Below are positions 24,901 to 36,575 of a stretch of DNA of 64,000 nt, in pieces (the first letter of the stretch is position 1; each line of letters opens with the position of its first letter). A model generated the notes under the pieces. The model was not told the DNA's origin, did not search any database, and saw nothing but the letters and a program-made list of their open reading frames with translations. The position numbers and the translations under genes were made by a program. Origin of the DNA: Ciona savignyi (taxonomy: Eukaryota; Chordata; Ascidiacea; Phlebobranchia; Cionidae); assembly GCA_000149265.1 (NCBI GenBank), contig CH003193.1, forward strand, positions 9,046-73,045, in the 5' to 3' direction.

Positions 24901-27900
24901 CTAAAATAACCGCAACGTCATATTCCAAACAAGCCTAGCCAAAGGGCTAATAGTGTAATTTAACCTTTCGGTAAAACGAGCCAATTGGCTATTACAACGA
25001 CGTACACTCAACCTAATGATCATTTAATATCGATTTATTGACAGCCTGTAATACAAGTTTGCCTCTTGTTGATATTTATACGTGTTACGTAATCCACGAC
25101 TTATATTGACCAAAATTGATTACTGGATTTTTTACGATAATAATTATATGGGGAATTTAGATTGTTAAACAACTTGACTTAAATGGTTTAATACGAAAAT
25201 ATATTGTCACTTGCTATTAGGGTCGTTGTTGTTGGAATTTTTTGTCAAACCTCTAGGTATTGCGTATGAATGACGTCATTGCGGTCTTTCAGAAATTTTC
25301 CAAATACTTTAGCCGCGGGGCGCAAGTCTATTCTTTCAAATCCAAATTACCAAATACGACAATTTGTCTGCTGGATGGTGGTTTACTTCACATTAGGGGT
25401 AGAACTACAGTTCTATAAAGCGAGTAAATAATATTGTGTTATTGGTGGGCGTAAAGCAATCAAATGGTCCATCTGGTATGATCTATCACCGTTCATATGT
25501 TTTGTGCGAATTTCTTAATTGATATTCTAAAATTCTAAAAATATTATATTTTTGAAACCCGATCGTTATATTTTTGAAACCATACATATTGGAAAACTGT
25601 TCAGTGCTTTTTTTGCAAGGTAGTAAAACGCCAAGTCCCTGACATGGCAATTACACTTAATTACTCGAATTCGTGATTACGACTTACACGACGCTCTATC
25701 ACACGTAGTTTCGTTTTAAAGTGAAAACTTAGAGGAGACACAAAGGAAAGTACACTCTAAACAAAAAAATAGGACATCAGGGTTTGTCGAAGCGCTGGGG
25801 TTAAAATTAAAGTTAAAGTTTGTCCTTGGCTTAAGGTTAGTGTTTGGGGCTGGGTTTAATAGTTTTAATAAGCAGTTTCCCACCTTCCCCTTTCCGTTAT
25901 TTTAGTGTTTCATTGTTTAAAATGCCAACACATCCCTCTACCATGGAGTTGTACGGGATGCTGGTACCACGTAGTTATATTGCTGCTTTTCGGCTTTCTA
26001 ACTTTGTTCTTCACACGTCACAACCACAGCGACTTTCGCTACCCATATGTCAACTCTCGTTTTTTTTATTAAATTCTTACCGTAAATTCGCTTTATTGCT
26101 AAGAACGTTGGATGTAGCATCTGTCCTACGAATTTCAACCATTATTTTTCCATTTCCCGTGTTTTTTTGTTTTTTAACGGTTTAAGTTTAAAATCCATAA
26201 GAGGCTGTCAATAGGTCCGTTAACCATTCTTCCACAATCAATTTGTTTATGGTGTTAAGAAATGCGTTTACGATGACGTCCTGTAAATCAACCCCGGTTT
26301 TAGCCTATATAGTTGTCATAGAATCTCTGTACAATAACAGTACAAGGGCAATCCAGACCAGTAACCATGGCCTTCGTTATCTTGTGTCTAACCTTCACCA
26401 CATTCGTACCGTATATTCGCGATTCCATGGGGAATTCGAACCAGCCGGCCAATTCCCATGATAGACGCGCTTGCCGTCTGTTTGTGGTTGATTCTCACGC
26501 TATATTCAGAAGGCCACAGCGGCTGTAGGCGATATTCAGTTTATCACAGCGGCTGTAGGCGATATTCAGTTTAACACCACATACCCACTCCCATCGTACA
26601 TGGATGGAAGAAACTGCATTAAAAATTGATGTTTTCACCATCTGTTATACCGTCGAGATGCATGCCTGTATTTGTTTCTGTCATTTTCCTAAATGACAAA
26701 ACCGTTAAAGTATAAACAATATATTATCCTTGCTATAAACACAACGCGCACCCTGAGCCTTAGTGACCCAATGCCCAGTGCATGGAGCGTTAATCTAAAG
26801 TGGGATGATCCATTTTACCTAATCTTTAATATGTTCGATTATAATATTCCATATACTGGTCCCTGAAACGTTGCCTACTAAACGTTCTGTTGCTCTATTC
26901 TATCCAGTAATCTCTACTGGAGATTACATTAATTGATCGAGATGGTATCCTTCTTCATTCCTGATTCTATACGCTCGCCGTCTTAGCTTAGGTGGTGACG
27001 AGTGACTGTAGAGTCGTTTTTGTGGATTGACTTACCGGAATTGCAGTAAAAACTTAATTGGCGTCGGATTAACAGTGGCACGAACTTTCCCCCAGTCAGT
27101 CACAGTAAATGGCTGTCAATATGGCCACCAATAAACGTACTGATCAAATTATTAACCACTGAACCTCGTTTCTACAGGAACCGAGTTCGAAACGAGTGAA
27201 AACCTTAAAGAAATCCGTGGCATCCTTCGCTAATCTCATCTCACCAGGAAAGCCAAGTAGAACGAGCAAAATTCAGGTACTTTATTACTAACCGTGTCCG
27301 CGCACTATACTGTGGCCGCTAAAAGTTCGAGGTTAATTGCTCCGAACGGTTCGATTTTCACTTGTAAGTTGCGTATTCTTGTTGTAATACACGCGGTTCG
27401 GTTTACACTCAAAACAAAGGTTTTACACAAGTACAGTGCTGGTGGCCTTGCACCAGCTAATTTGCATTCGTAATGTACGTACCGGTAATAAATCGGGCGC
27501 ATAAAAAAAAACAATTTATAAACAAAGTTAGCCTATTTTGATTTATTAACACCTCGATAAGACAAGTTTTATTATTTAGTTTGATGGTGCGTTACGTTTA
27601 CGCGTGACGCATTGCGCTTCATGCAATGCATGACGCGGTGCGTTTTCCGTAACACCCAAACTCCGCTAATATAACAACCTAAATCAGTTGTTACCTTTTG
27701 TCGCGCGTTTATTTTATTGCACAAAACTGCAAAACACGAAGACGAATAAAAAAAACATAGATCCTATAAACAACAACAATTAAACCACACGAGATCGTTC
27801 AAGTCGCAAACGACTTTAGGGAAGAAATAGATTATTACATTGTTTTTTTTATCATGATAATTTTTTTTGTAAATCCTTAGTTTAGTTTTGGTTCATATAC

Positions 27901-30900
27901 TTAAGCAATTATTAAATTTTGATATGGAGGCTTATTTGCATAGCAAGAGTTTTATATGACCAATCTGGCAGTACTCGGGCAACTTGATCAGCGTGTGTCT
28001 AGCGCTCCCTAGCGAAATTGCTAGTTACCACACGAGGTCGCTGATACATTACGTCCATAAAATTTTGAAAGCGTTTGTCGTGTTGCTAAATGACTGATGT
28101 GGCTATATATTAGTATATATGTATATAATACCAATTTCTATACAAGAACGGTCTTGGTGACAAATACAACAGGGATTCAAAACCTAGCCTGGTAAAAAAA
28201 TAAAGTTTTATTTGGAATAAACTTAAATTAAGGAATCTGGCGTTTAAGTCGCAATAAATATGATGCTTAGATAATCGTTCCCATTTGAATGAATGTTTGA
28301 CCTGAGTTAATGTTTTGGTAGGTTATTCTTTATAAAAGTTTTTAATTTAGTAATTAAATTTAATAAAATGGTAATGACATGGGTACGAATTTGTTGTCAA
28401 CATTTCTAGATATATTCGCCAAAAGTCCCCACCCAGGCCCATCTAACGCTATGACAATGGTGACCAACCCAAGTGTACTAAACTGACCAGAAACCTAGTG
28501 ACGTTTTAATCTCTTTGTTTTGTAACAATGCAAAATTGATGTCAGCATTTTCTAAAAATATTCTCTCCCAGTACTTCAATACGCGTTTGTTGTTTTTCTA
28601 GTTTCGCTCCGAAGATTAAAGTATTAAAAAAGCGAAGTCCTTTAACATTTAAGCAGCGGAACTTAAATATCAGGCAAACGAAGCGTAATAATTCGTGCGG
28701 TTAGTTATTCAAGCGTTTTTGGCCTCTTTGCTCGTGAGATTTGTTCGTTTTTTTAAAAGTGCAAGGCATCTGATGGTTAGTTCGTGCGGTTGCCCGATTA
28801 TCATTGAAGTTCTAGACAGCCTACCACAGATAGAATACCGCAAATAAATGGCTGCAAAGGATTAGACATTCATGTCTTGATTACTAGACCATGGAATTTA
28901 GCCGATTAAATGGAATTTTACCCAGATTTAAGCGTTATGTAACCATTCCAATCCCCTTCCCACGTTTTAACACACAACTCGCCATAATAAATTGAAGCAG
29001 CCGCAGCGGTAAAAGATCTATCTTTACCAGTGTTGCCAAATTAAAATGGCAGTACAACAAAGCCAAGAGCCGAGAGTGGATTAAAACCCTGTAGTTTAGT
29101 TTAGTTAGTTTATACATTTTTTGCACCAGTATTTTAAAAATGGCAAGCGAATAAAACCACGAGACAGGAACAGAAAAAGACGGCAAAACGTAAATGGCAA
29201 CACTGCGCCACCGCCACTTTAATTGAAGCCGAAATGTCAATTTGCGTCCTCGTGTCAATTAACAATCGGAACCGAAGGAGACGTTCTGCCGCGTTGAGTA
29301 GACGTTGCTGAGTTCCAAAGTTTACAACTATCCAACTGTGATACATGATGTACCGTGGTAGCAATAAGCAGAGCGCAGGTGCTGAAATGCAAAGGAGAGA
29401 TAGTGAAAAAAATATTGCGTTGTTTTTAAGTATAAATAGCCACTGCGTCTGTTTTTCCATCAAATTCACATTTGTATGCGCCAAGGAAGTGTAGAGAATG
29501 TTAGAGCAGGTGTAGTGGTACATATAGTTTTTTTTACCAGGGCCGGGATGCTAATTTTATATTTTTTTGTCAATTTTGCAATCTATGTAACAATTCTGAG
29601 GTGCTATACAGGAATATACATAGTTTAGAATTTGTTTCCGCGAAGTTTCAAAAGCGGTCAGAAAATAAAAACAATGAATTACGAACCAATTAACACCACG
29701 CTTATAAAGCCATCAGGGCAATTACTGATAGTGTTTGTGCAGTTTTAACGTTAAGAAGTTAAGTAAGCCAGAAGTTTAGTAGTATGTTGTGCGCTTATAT
29801 AACCCCGCCTTCTAGCATTGCCCCTATTGTGTGCGCACTTAAAAGAAAGTGCCCGTTTATATAAAGCTGTTCAATAAACGAACACCATGGCGTGTACAAA
29901 ATGTGCATATAATCTTTAAATTTCCAATACATTTTCCCAGGTTTCTTAATGCTGGTTTCAAATGCGAAACATTTCTTTAGGTAGCCCTTCGTTATTGGCA
30001 CCAACTTTAGTGAACTATTTTAAAAAATCATCTAAAAATATGACAATTCGCAAACTGCCGTCTGCGTTTGGTGGATTTAGCTCTGGCCAGGTGATACCAT
30101 TTGCCGTTAAGAGTAATAATCACTGTGTCGTAATCTGTACTAATTGTATGCTGTAGGTAGGATACATTAATCCAGTTATTATACACTTCGGACACTTTAC
30201 GTTTCCTGTATAGAATTTTGTCATGGAATTATCGCATTTCGTATTTAACCGTATTGAGTATGGCTTGTCGAACCGTTGTTTTCGTTTTTTTAACTTTGTT
30301 AACATAATTGCTAATGCTGTGGTTAGTTTGCATAATACACGCTTATAAATCTCATATTTGCACAACATTTACGCAGTACTTCTATCCAATTTCGGTATTT
30401 CTTCAAATTATACAAAGTATAAAACAAATTGTATAAAACGCGTATAAAATATATCGATTGTGAAAATATATATTATGATTACCCTGCCACAGATATATAT
30501 ATATAGGTTTTAATTAAAATCTGTTTTACAAATGTTGGTGGTTAAAACGTGGTTGTCGCTCTTTTATTTGGTTCTTTGTATAAAGTTCGATTTTTAAAAA
30601 AATTTAAAAAGGTTTTTTTTTCAGCGGTCTTCGAGTTTCAAAGAGTCACAGCCAGCGTTCAAGCCTTACCGACCCCCGGGCCGTCAGCATAGTAACGGAG
30701 TGAACGCGGGTTCGAACCCCGGCTCGGGAAGCACGCCAGGCAAGCGTACGAACAGCGGGAGCGTGACCAAGAACCGACGAAGCAAGCTGTGGTGCGAAAC
30801 TTTCGACCACCAAGGGGTTGAAGATAAAGAGCTGAAACGTCAGGAAACGATGTTTGAATTGTACCAAGGGGAGTGCGACGTGGTAGACGACCTTCGACTT

Positions 30901-33900
30901 GCGAAACAGGTGATTTTTTGTTCTCCAAGTTTTGTTTGGGACGACTCTTAAGGGAGGGAAAGAGGAAAGGAGAAAACTGTTCACTAAAATTTTGGAAACT
31001 AATTATAACCCTGCTCTAAACACTAATCTCAACTCCGAAACTAACTCAAACTCTAACCATAATTCTAATACCCTACTTTTTTATTTTAGTGTGCAAACCC
31101 TCCTTACCTCTTTTGCTCTGTTTAGTTTCTCCCGTTTGTAAGGATTACTTATTTTTATTTTTTACAGTTTGTATTTTCGGGTTATTTTATTTTATTTTCT
31201 CCCAGTTTTATTATCGGATTATTATTTTTTTTTGGGGGGGGGGGGTATTTCTTTTGTTTTCTTCTGGTTTTTATTTTAGGGTTATTTTTTTTATTTTCTC
31301 CCAGTTTTATTATCGGATTATTTTTTTTTTTTGGGGGGGGGGGGGGTATTTCTTTTGTTTTCTTCCGGTTTTTATTTTCTCCCAGTTTTATTATCGGATT
31401 AATTTATTTGTTGGGGGGGGGGGTATTTTTTTTATTTACTCCCGGTTTTATTTTCGGGTTTATTTCTTTTTGTTTTCGGGGTTTTGTTTTCGTATTTTGG
31501 GCCACGTCCCGTCCAATTATTTATTTATATCGCTCGCGCTTAAACCCAGCAAAATCGATAAAGATATCAGCTGAAGAGCAAAATGTCGATAATTCCAAGA
31601 TACCAACAGCAAAATGGTTAATTTAGACACAAAACACTTGTGAGCTTGTTTATCTCATTTCAATCTCATCAAAAATCAATTCTGCTCTTAATAGCAACAT
31701 CTATATTTCGTTCTTACCCCCCTTCCCCCCTTCACCCCCCCACGTATAACTTGGATGACTATATATAAGAAATGACGTGCGACTTGTTCGAGTTTCCCAC
31801 CTTGGAAGATCTTAATAAAGTTGCTCCTCAGTCATAATGATATTGCTCCTCAGACATACCGGGATTCCATGATGACCTTGAAGATGTTAAGTGAAGAGGA
31901 GTCCACCCGCATCTTCGGGAAGCTGGATTGCCTTCTACCTCTCCACGAGAATCTTCTTCAACATCTCGAAGCTCAGCGGAATTCCGACGGAAAATGTGAC
32001 GCCATCGGTCACGTGTTTCTTTCATGGGTAAGTCCCCTTTGGATCGTTTCAAAAATTATTTTTTTTTTTTTAATATTTAATTTAACCCGACGTCACAAAA
32101 ATATTAACTTACGTCACGAAATATTTTAACTTACGTCAAAAAAAAATATTAACTTACGTCACGAAATATTTTTACTTACGTCACAAAAAAATATTAACTT
32201 ACGTCACGAAAAAATATTAACTTACGTCACGAAAGAATATTAACTTACGTCACGAAAGAATATTAAATTACTTCACTAAAAAATATTAAATTACGTCCCA
32301 AATAATTTTAAATTACCTCTCGAAAGAATAATAACTCGCGTCACGATTTCATCGATTTTTATAATATCTTCAATTTTTACAGTTCCCGACATTGACTCCG
32401 TACGACGAATACTGCGCGAACCAAGCAGACGCGAAAGGCACGTTGGACAGCGTAGTGGAACGCGAGGCGCGCGTGCGGGACTTCCTACAACGGTGCCTCG
32501 AATCGCCCTTCAGCAGGAAACTGGACTTGTGGTCGTACTTGGACCTCCCGCGGAGCCGACTCGTCAAATACCCTCTCTTGTTGAAGAACATCCTCAAAGC
32601 AACCCCACCGGAACACCCCGACGCGATACAACTCGAAAAAGCGGTACGTCATTTCCTATATACATTCCGGATAGAATAGAATATTCATGTTTATCCCCGT
32701 GAATGGGAAAACGCAAGGGGGTGAACACACGGACAATCGTCTGATCACCTCGTGCCCATCAACCTCGCTCTATTGGTATATTTGACTGCGCGCACGTGGT
32801 ATAGATATATATATGCGCGATCCCCAGCGCGAACAGTTCCAAAAATATACAAAATCGTGGATAATATTTAAATAGTTGACAATTCCCATAAAAGCGAAAC
32901 GATTGCTTAAATGTTAATTGATGTTGTCACAGTTAGCATTGTCACATGATTAAATGCATTATTACCATCAACGTGACATTGCTAAAATGTGGATATATGG
33001 AAATTAACAAAATTACTAAAATGTGGAAATAAGGAAAATTACAAATCCCTAGCCCGCCATAACTTGGTTATGTTAGCAGCAAATTAGATACAAAATCCCG
33101 ATTTTTAAGAACAACTGTTCACTTTATTTAACGATTTTCACGAGTAATGTTTAAATCGCTTCTTATTTTATTTAAATAGCGGTTCGTACTTTTAAATCAA
33201 TCGGTGATTTCCAAAGTATTTCTCTAACGATAAACCATCGGATAGAAGCTTCCAGAACGCCAGAATTGAAGCAAAAACTTCGATTTATGGATTTTAGAAA
33301 TGACGCGTTCATACCGACTTCGTAATACCCAGTCAATTCACGCTGTTAACCTCACTACCATATCCTCTATATATCCGCCTTGTCCAATGCATTATCGCAC
33401 GATTTGAGCGATGTATTATGACCAGACAAATCACGAAATGACGTCACGATTTGCCGCGTCACTGCCACACTACCCCCGTATTCTCCCTGACCCGGATAAA
33501 TCGCCGCCAATCGATCCAACATCGATCGTTGCCAACTCCATTAATCCCATCCCGAATTTCCCCAAAATCGTATTTGTTTTCAAACCGAGATAAAACGTCC
33601 ACGCGACCACTTAACCGCCGCCGCGATATAATATCTCGAAGGTTTGGTGTCCAATATACTGAAAAACAATCAAATCAGCAACGTCAGTGGTGCCCATAGT
33701 GTAAACTTAAAAGGAGGGAAGAAGGAAAATTGCTCACTAAAATAAATTTTAGGTTTTAAACATGGGTTTGGAGTTATGGTTATAGTTCTGGGGTTGAGAT
33801 TAGGGTTTGGGGCAGGGTTAAAATTAGTTTCCATAGTTTTAGTGAGCAGTTTTCCTCCTTCCCTTTTATTGTTGCCCCGTTCCGTGCATCGAAATATCCT

Positions 33901-36575
33901 TTATTTCTGCCGGCCTTTCTCGCTGTTTAATTCACTGCACAGTATTCGCGATTCTAGTGGATCATTCGTCATTTCGATTGTTATTCGCGTCTCGCTTCGA
34001 CATCTCGGCGCCACGTTGGCGATGGATTATGACGCGACAATGCTTTTTCTGGTAACAACGTTTATTGAATCGCGCCCGCGTCCTTTGAAGCGGCCTCACG
34101 CGAAATACTAATCCGCTCAACCCCCTGCAGCTTGCTATGGTGAATGACGTCATAACGCGGGTTGATGACCTCACCGGCGAGCGCCAGTCGCAGTTGATAA
34201 TCAACAAACTCGACTTCTTGGACGAGAAGCAAAGATGCCCAGAGTTGGAACAAAGTCGATCTGTTATCTGTTCGGGACAATTGAAAAGCTCCCGAGGCAC
34301 GGTAAGTCACAACATATATCGAATTCGCCGTTGAACTACTTAAATTTGACGAAATTCTGATTGAAATGTGACATATCGCGCACTTCAGACGCTGTATAGC
34401 GCGCTAGGTGGGAAACCGGGTTTATTTTGAGCTTCTCCGGTCACCATGTCACTTGTCGCACTCGGAAACACCACCCGAGCAATCAACAATTCGTGTCTCT
34501 TTACGCAGAAACTTCAAGTTTTTCTCTTCGACCGAGTCCTGGTGCTGGCGAGGAACGTAACGCGACACGACAAGTCGTACCAAGTCTACAGACAACCCCT
34601 CGCGCTTAGCTCGGCGGTTATAGAGCCCGATGAAGGAGGGCGATTGAGCGGTTCATTTCGAGGCGGGATACTCAGTGGAGATAAAGGTGAGAACTACATG
34701 GACAACGAAACGTCAACATAGTTTGTCTTCCATGGAAAAACTGCATTTAAATCAATTATATTCGACCGGTTAGTCTTAAGGTTTAGTGCAGCGCCTTTCA
34801 ACCGAAAGGTTGCCGGTGCGGAACTGGTCGCTAGCTAGGCGGTTGTGTCCTTGGGCAAGGCACTTAACGGACATTGCCTTAACCCAGCGGATTAATAGGT
34901 TTTACCAAATTAAAGGAATTTCTCAATTATATAACAGCACACTGCAATATAGCACCGGTAACCTGACGGTGGGCCGTGTGTTAACCCCCTTTGTTTTCCC
35001 ATTCACGGGGATATATCATATATCGACCCGCACACGTCTATGGCAGTAGGTTCGGGTCCACACGTATGTTAACTCAAAGACGGACACATTTTCCATTTTT
35101 TATCTGGCTCAAGTTTCGAACTCGTTAGGGGTTTTGTATATAATTCGGTATATGAATCGGTCGCGTTAACCATTCGGCCACACGACGGTTCTTCTTTTTG
35201 TATAATAAACGTACACTAGGTCCCTAGCTTATGGAAACCCAACATCCCGAGGCTGATTTGTTGCAGCCGACTTACGTGGTTTTATTCTTTTCAGCTAAAT
35301 ACGCGTTTCGCGTACGTTCGGAAGATACCGGCTTCGGATACACCTTAATAGCCGCCGACGAGCACGATAGAAAACAATGGGTCAACTCTATTACCGAGGC
35401 CGCCGCGAAATGCCGGTCGCGCAGGACTTCATCCGCGGACTCGGAAGCTTCCAATCCCGGCCGCGTCGCCTCCGAACGTCGATCTCCAACCGTCCCACAA
35501 GTGGTCACTCTACAGCGGTCATCGTCGGTTAAAGACGATCGAACCGACGCCACATCCCGTTACCGGAACCGGTCGATGACCGGAAACCCACAAACTTTAT
35601 TAAAAGACGATTTGCGGAAACAAGAAAAAAAGCGGGAATCCCCGCTTTTCGTCCGTCGGAAACGACTCTCCCCCGCCCGAATCGTCTTGGCTGCGAGCAG
35701 CGGGAAAAAAGCCGGGACATCCGGAAATGACGCGTGCAGACGTAGCAGGAGTCTAACGTCATCACCGATCACTCTCGCTCCTCCAACCCCCAAACCTGGC
35801 TCCGGACTCTCTCGGAGCGCAGTCGTGCACCGCGAAACCACCTAGTGGTAGAGTGCACCACCTCGCTCAATCCGTGTCGAACCCACATTTCCCAACTTCA
35901 CCCAAATTCCTCCCCACCTTATCCGCCCCCGAGTTATCCTCCGTACTAACCAACCAGCGACTCGTAATCATCGATACACCGCTAGAAGAGGCGAGTGCGC
36001 GAATCACCCCCACCATCGACCACGCCCCCGACACCCCCCCATCCGTCCATGTCCTCACCCCCACCCCCGGTCCCTCCACCACAAACTCCCCTGTAGTGAA
36101 GATGAACCACCTCTTCTTTGACTCCCCGGATCACCCCGCATCCTCCAACACCTCCCAGAACTTTCCGATGGATGAAGAGGACTCCGTCTCTCCTCTCTTT
36201 AAGTCGCTCCCCTCCTCCTCCTCCGCTCCCACTCTCCTCCCTTCCTCCTCCCACTCCTCCGGGAGGAACACGGTGATGCCGATCGTCGGATGGACAATCC
36301 CGCAACCCGCGATCGATTGTTCCAAACCCGACATTTTCGCGGAAGATTGTGACGTCACACTGTCCTCTTCCGTCGCCGAAGAAGCCTCAATCGACGGTGA
36401 CGCGACGCCGACCAACGAGACGGTCCCTTTTTTCCAGCCATATCACGTCACAGAAGCCCTTTGTGAGATCATCGACACTGTTTGTTCGCGCGACGTCACT
36501 TCCTCTGACGCAATCAACCTCACGAGCGACGACGGACTTTTATTCCGCGGTAACAGCGACGAAATGTCGATCTGA
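21990..36575 (+). CDS. ARHGEF3/NET1-like: Rho guanine nucleotide exchange factor, NET1/ARHGEF3 family
   Basis: Probable RhoA/RhoB activator. DH catalyses GDP release and PH positions it. Coding exons (phases all agree): 21990-24113, 27178-27276, 30625-30909, 31854-32027, 32383-32643, 34131-34301, 34509-34686, 35295-35845 (about 1280 aa). Exon 1 (708 codons) is Ser/Thr-rich and disordered, starting with a basic KRFFSSKNKKKK tract. Exon 2 gives EPSSKRVKTLKK, close to the segment before DH in ARHGEF3. DH runs from exon 3 (RRSKLWCETF, KRQETMFELYQGE) through exon 5 (FLQRCLESPFSRKLDLW, PRSRLVKYPLLL) into exon 6. PH covers exons 6-8 (LQVFLFDRVLVLAR, then KQWVNSITEA). An in-frame TAA at 21969-21971 supports the start unless the transcript is spliced upstream. 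The tail is uncertain: a further open frame reaches 36575 in another frame. I cannot choose between NET1 and ARHGEF3; it may be the single ancestor-type gene. Confidence 0.93.
30948..31135. mobile_element. Polypurine-ended MITE copy in a GEF intron
   Basis: It starts with TTAA then GGGAGGGAAAGAGGAAAGGA and CTGTTCACTAAAATTTTGG. The right part has TTTTAGTGTGCAAACCCTCC. It lies just after GEF exon 3. Its interior (AACTCTAACCATAATTCTAA) is typical of the family. Confidence 0.6.
31190..31480 (+). repeat. ~95-bp tandem repeat with long G-runs
   Basis: Three units share CTCCCAGTTTTATTATCGGA, followed by a T-run and a G-run of 12 (31234-31245), 14 (31333-31346) and 11 (31413-31423) bases. It sits in the intron between GEF exons 3 and 4 on the transcribed-sense strand. 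The open frame through it is only repeat translation. Confidence 0.9.
32085..32345 (+). repeat. 22-23-bp tandem repeat carrying TTACGTCA sites
   Basis: The units are AATATTAACTTACGTCACGA and close variants. Exact TTACGTCA octamers start at 32109, 32131, 32154, 32176, 32199, 32222 and 32244. A GACGTCA precedes them, and several decayed units follow. It occupies most of the 355-bp intron between GEF exons 4 and 5. TTACGTCA resembles CREB/ATF/PAR-bZIP sites. Confidence 0.92.
32672..32765 (-). mobile_element. SINE-A 3' fragment in a GEF intron
   Basis: ATATTCATGTTTATCCCCGT followed by GGGAAAACGCAAGGGGGT and CACACGGACAATCG is the SINE-A 3' end in reverse. It begins 29 bp after GEF exon 5. Confidence 0.8.
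33711..33872. mobile_element. Polypurine-ended MITE, best-preserved copy
   Basis: The left end AGGAGGGAAGAAGGAAAATT then GCTCACTAAAAT mirrors the right end TTTTAGTGAGCAGTTTTCCT then CCTTCCCTTTT. The interior has GGGGTTGAGATTAGGGTTTG. It is non-coding and lies in the intron between GEF exons 5 and 6. TTAA-like text (ACTTAAAA) flanks the left end. Confidence 0.75.
34765..35018 (+). mobile_element. SINE-A copy in a GEF intron
   Basis: It includes the CCTTTCAACCGAAAGGTTGC block, CTTGGGCAAGGCACTTAACG and the CCCATTCACGGGGATAT end. The head (GTTAGTCTTAAGGTTTAG) is decayed. It lies between GEF exons 7 and 8. Confidence 0.85.
35100..35208 (-). mobile_element. SINE-B copy, reverse
   Basis: Reverse-strand head: CGTGTGGCCGAATGGTTAAC, then CGCGACCGATTCATATACC. 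It runs to a TTCGAAACTTGAGCC end. It lies 86 bp before GEF exon 8. Confidence 0.7.
35846..36575 (+). CDS. Possible alternative C-terminus of the RhoGEF (frame-shifted open frame)
   Basis: Exon 8 in the PH frame stops at TAG 35843-35845. Immediately beyond, in the +1 frame, an open frame of about 240 codons runs to TGA 36573-36575 with Ser/Pro/Asp-rich, GC-rich composition like the GEF tail. It has no proper ATG start. An in-phase junction exists if a 133-136-bp intron is removed: donor GTCGTG at 35822 or GTGCAC at 35825, and acceptor CAACCAG at 35951-35957, preceded by a perfect TACTAAC branch-like motif. The donors are weak. A one-base assembly error between 35757 and 35845 would also join the frames. 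It may otherwise be 3' UTR. Confidence 0.45.

Noticed and set aside
31089..31574. 161-codon hydrophobic open frame that looks like a multi-pass membrane protein
   Set aside because: Its F/Y/I and G content comes from T-runs and G-runs in the tandem repeat inside a GEF intron.
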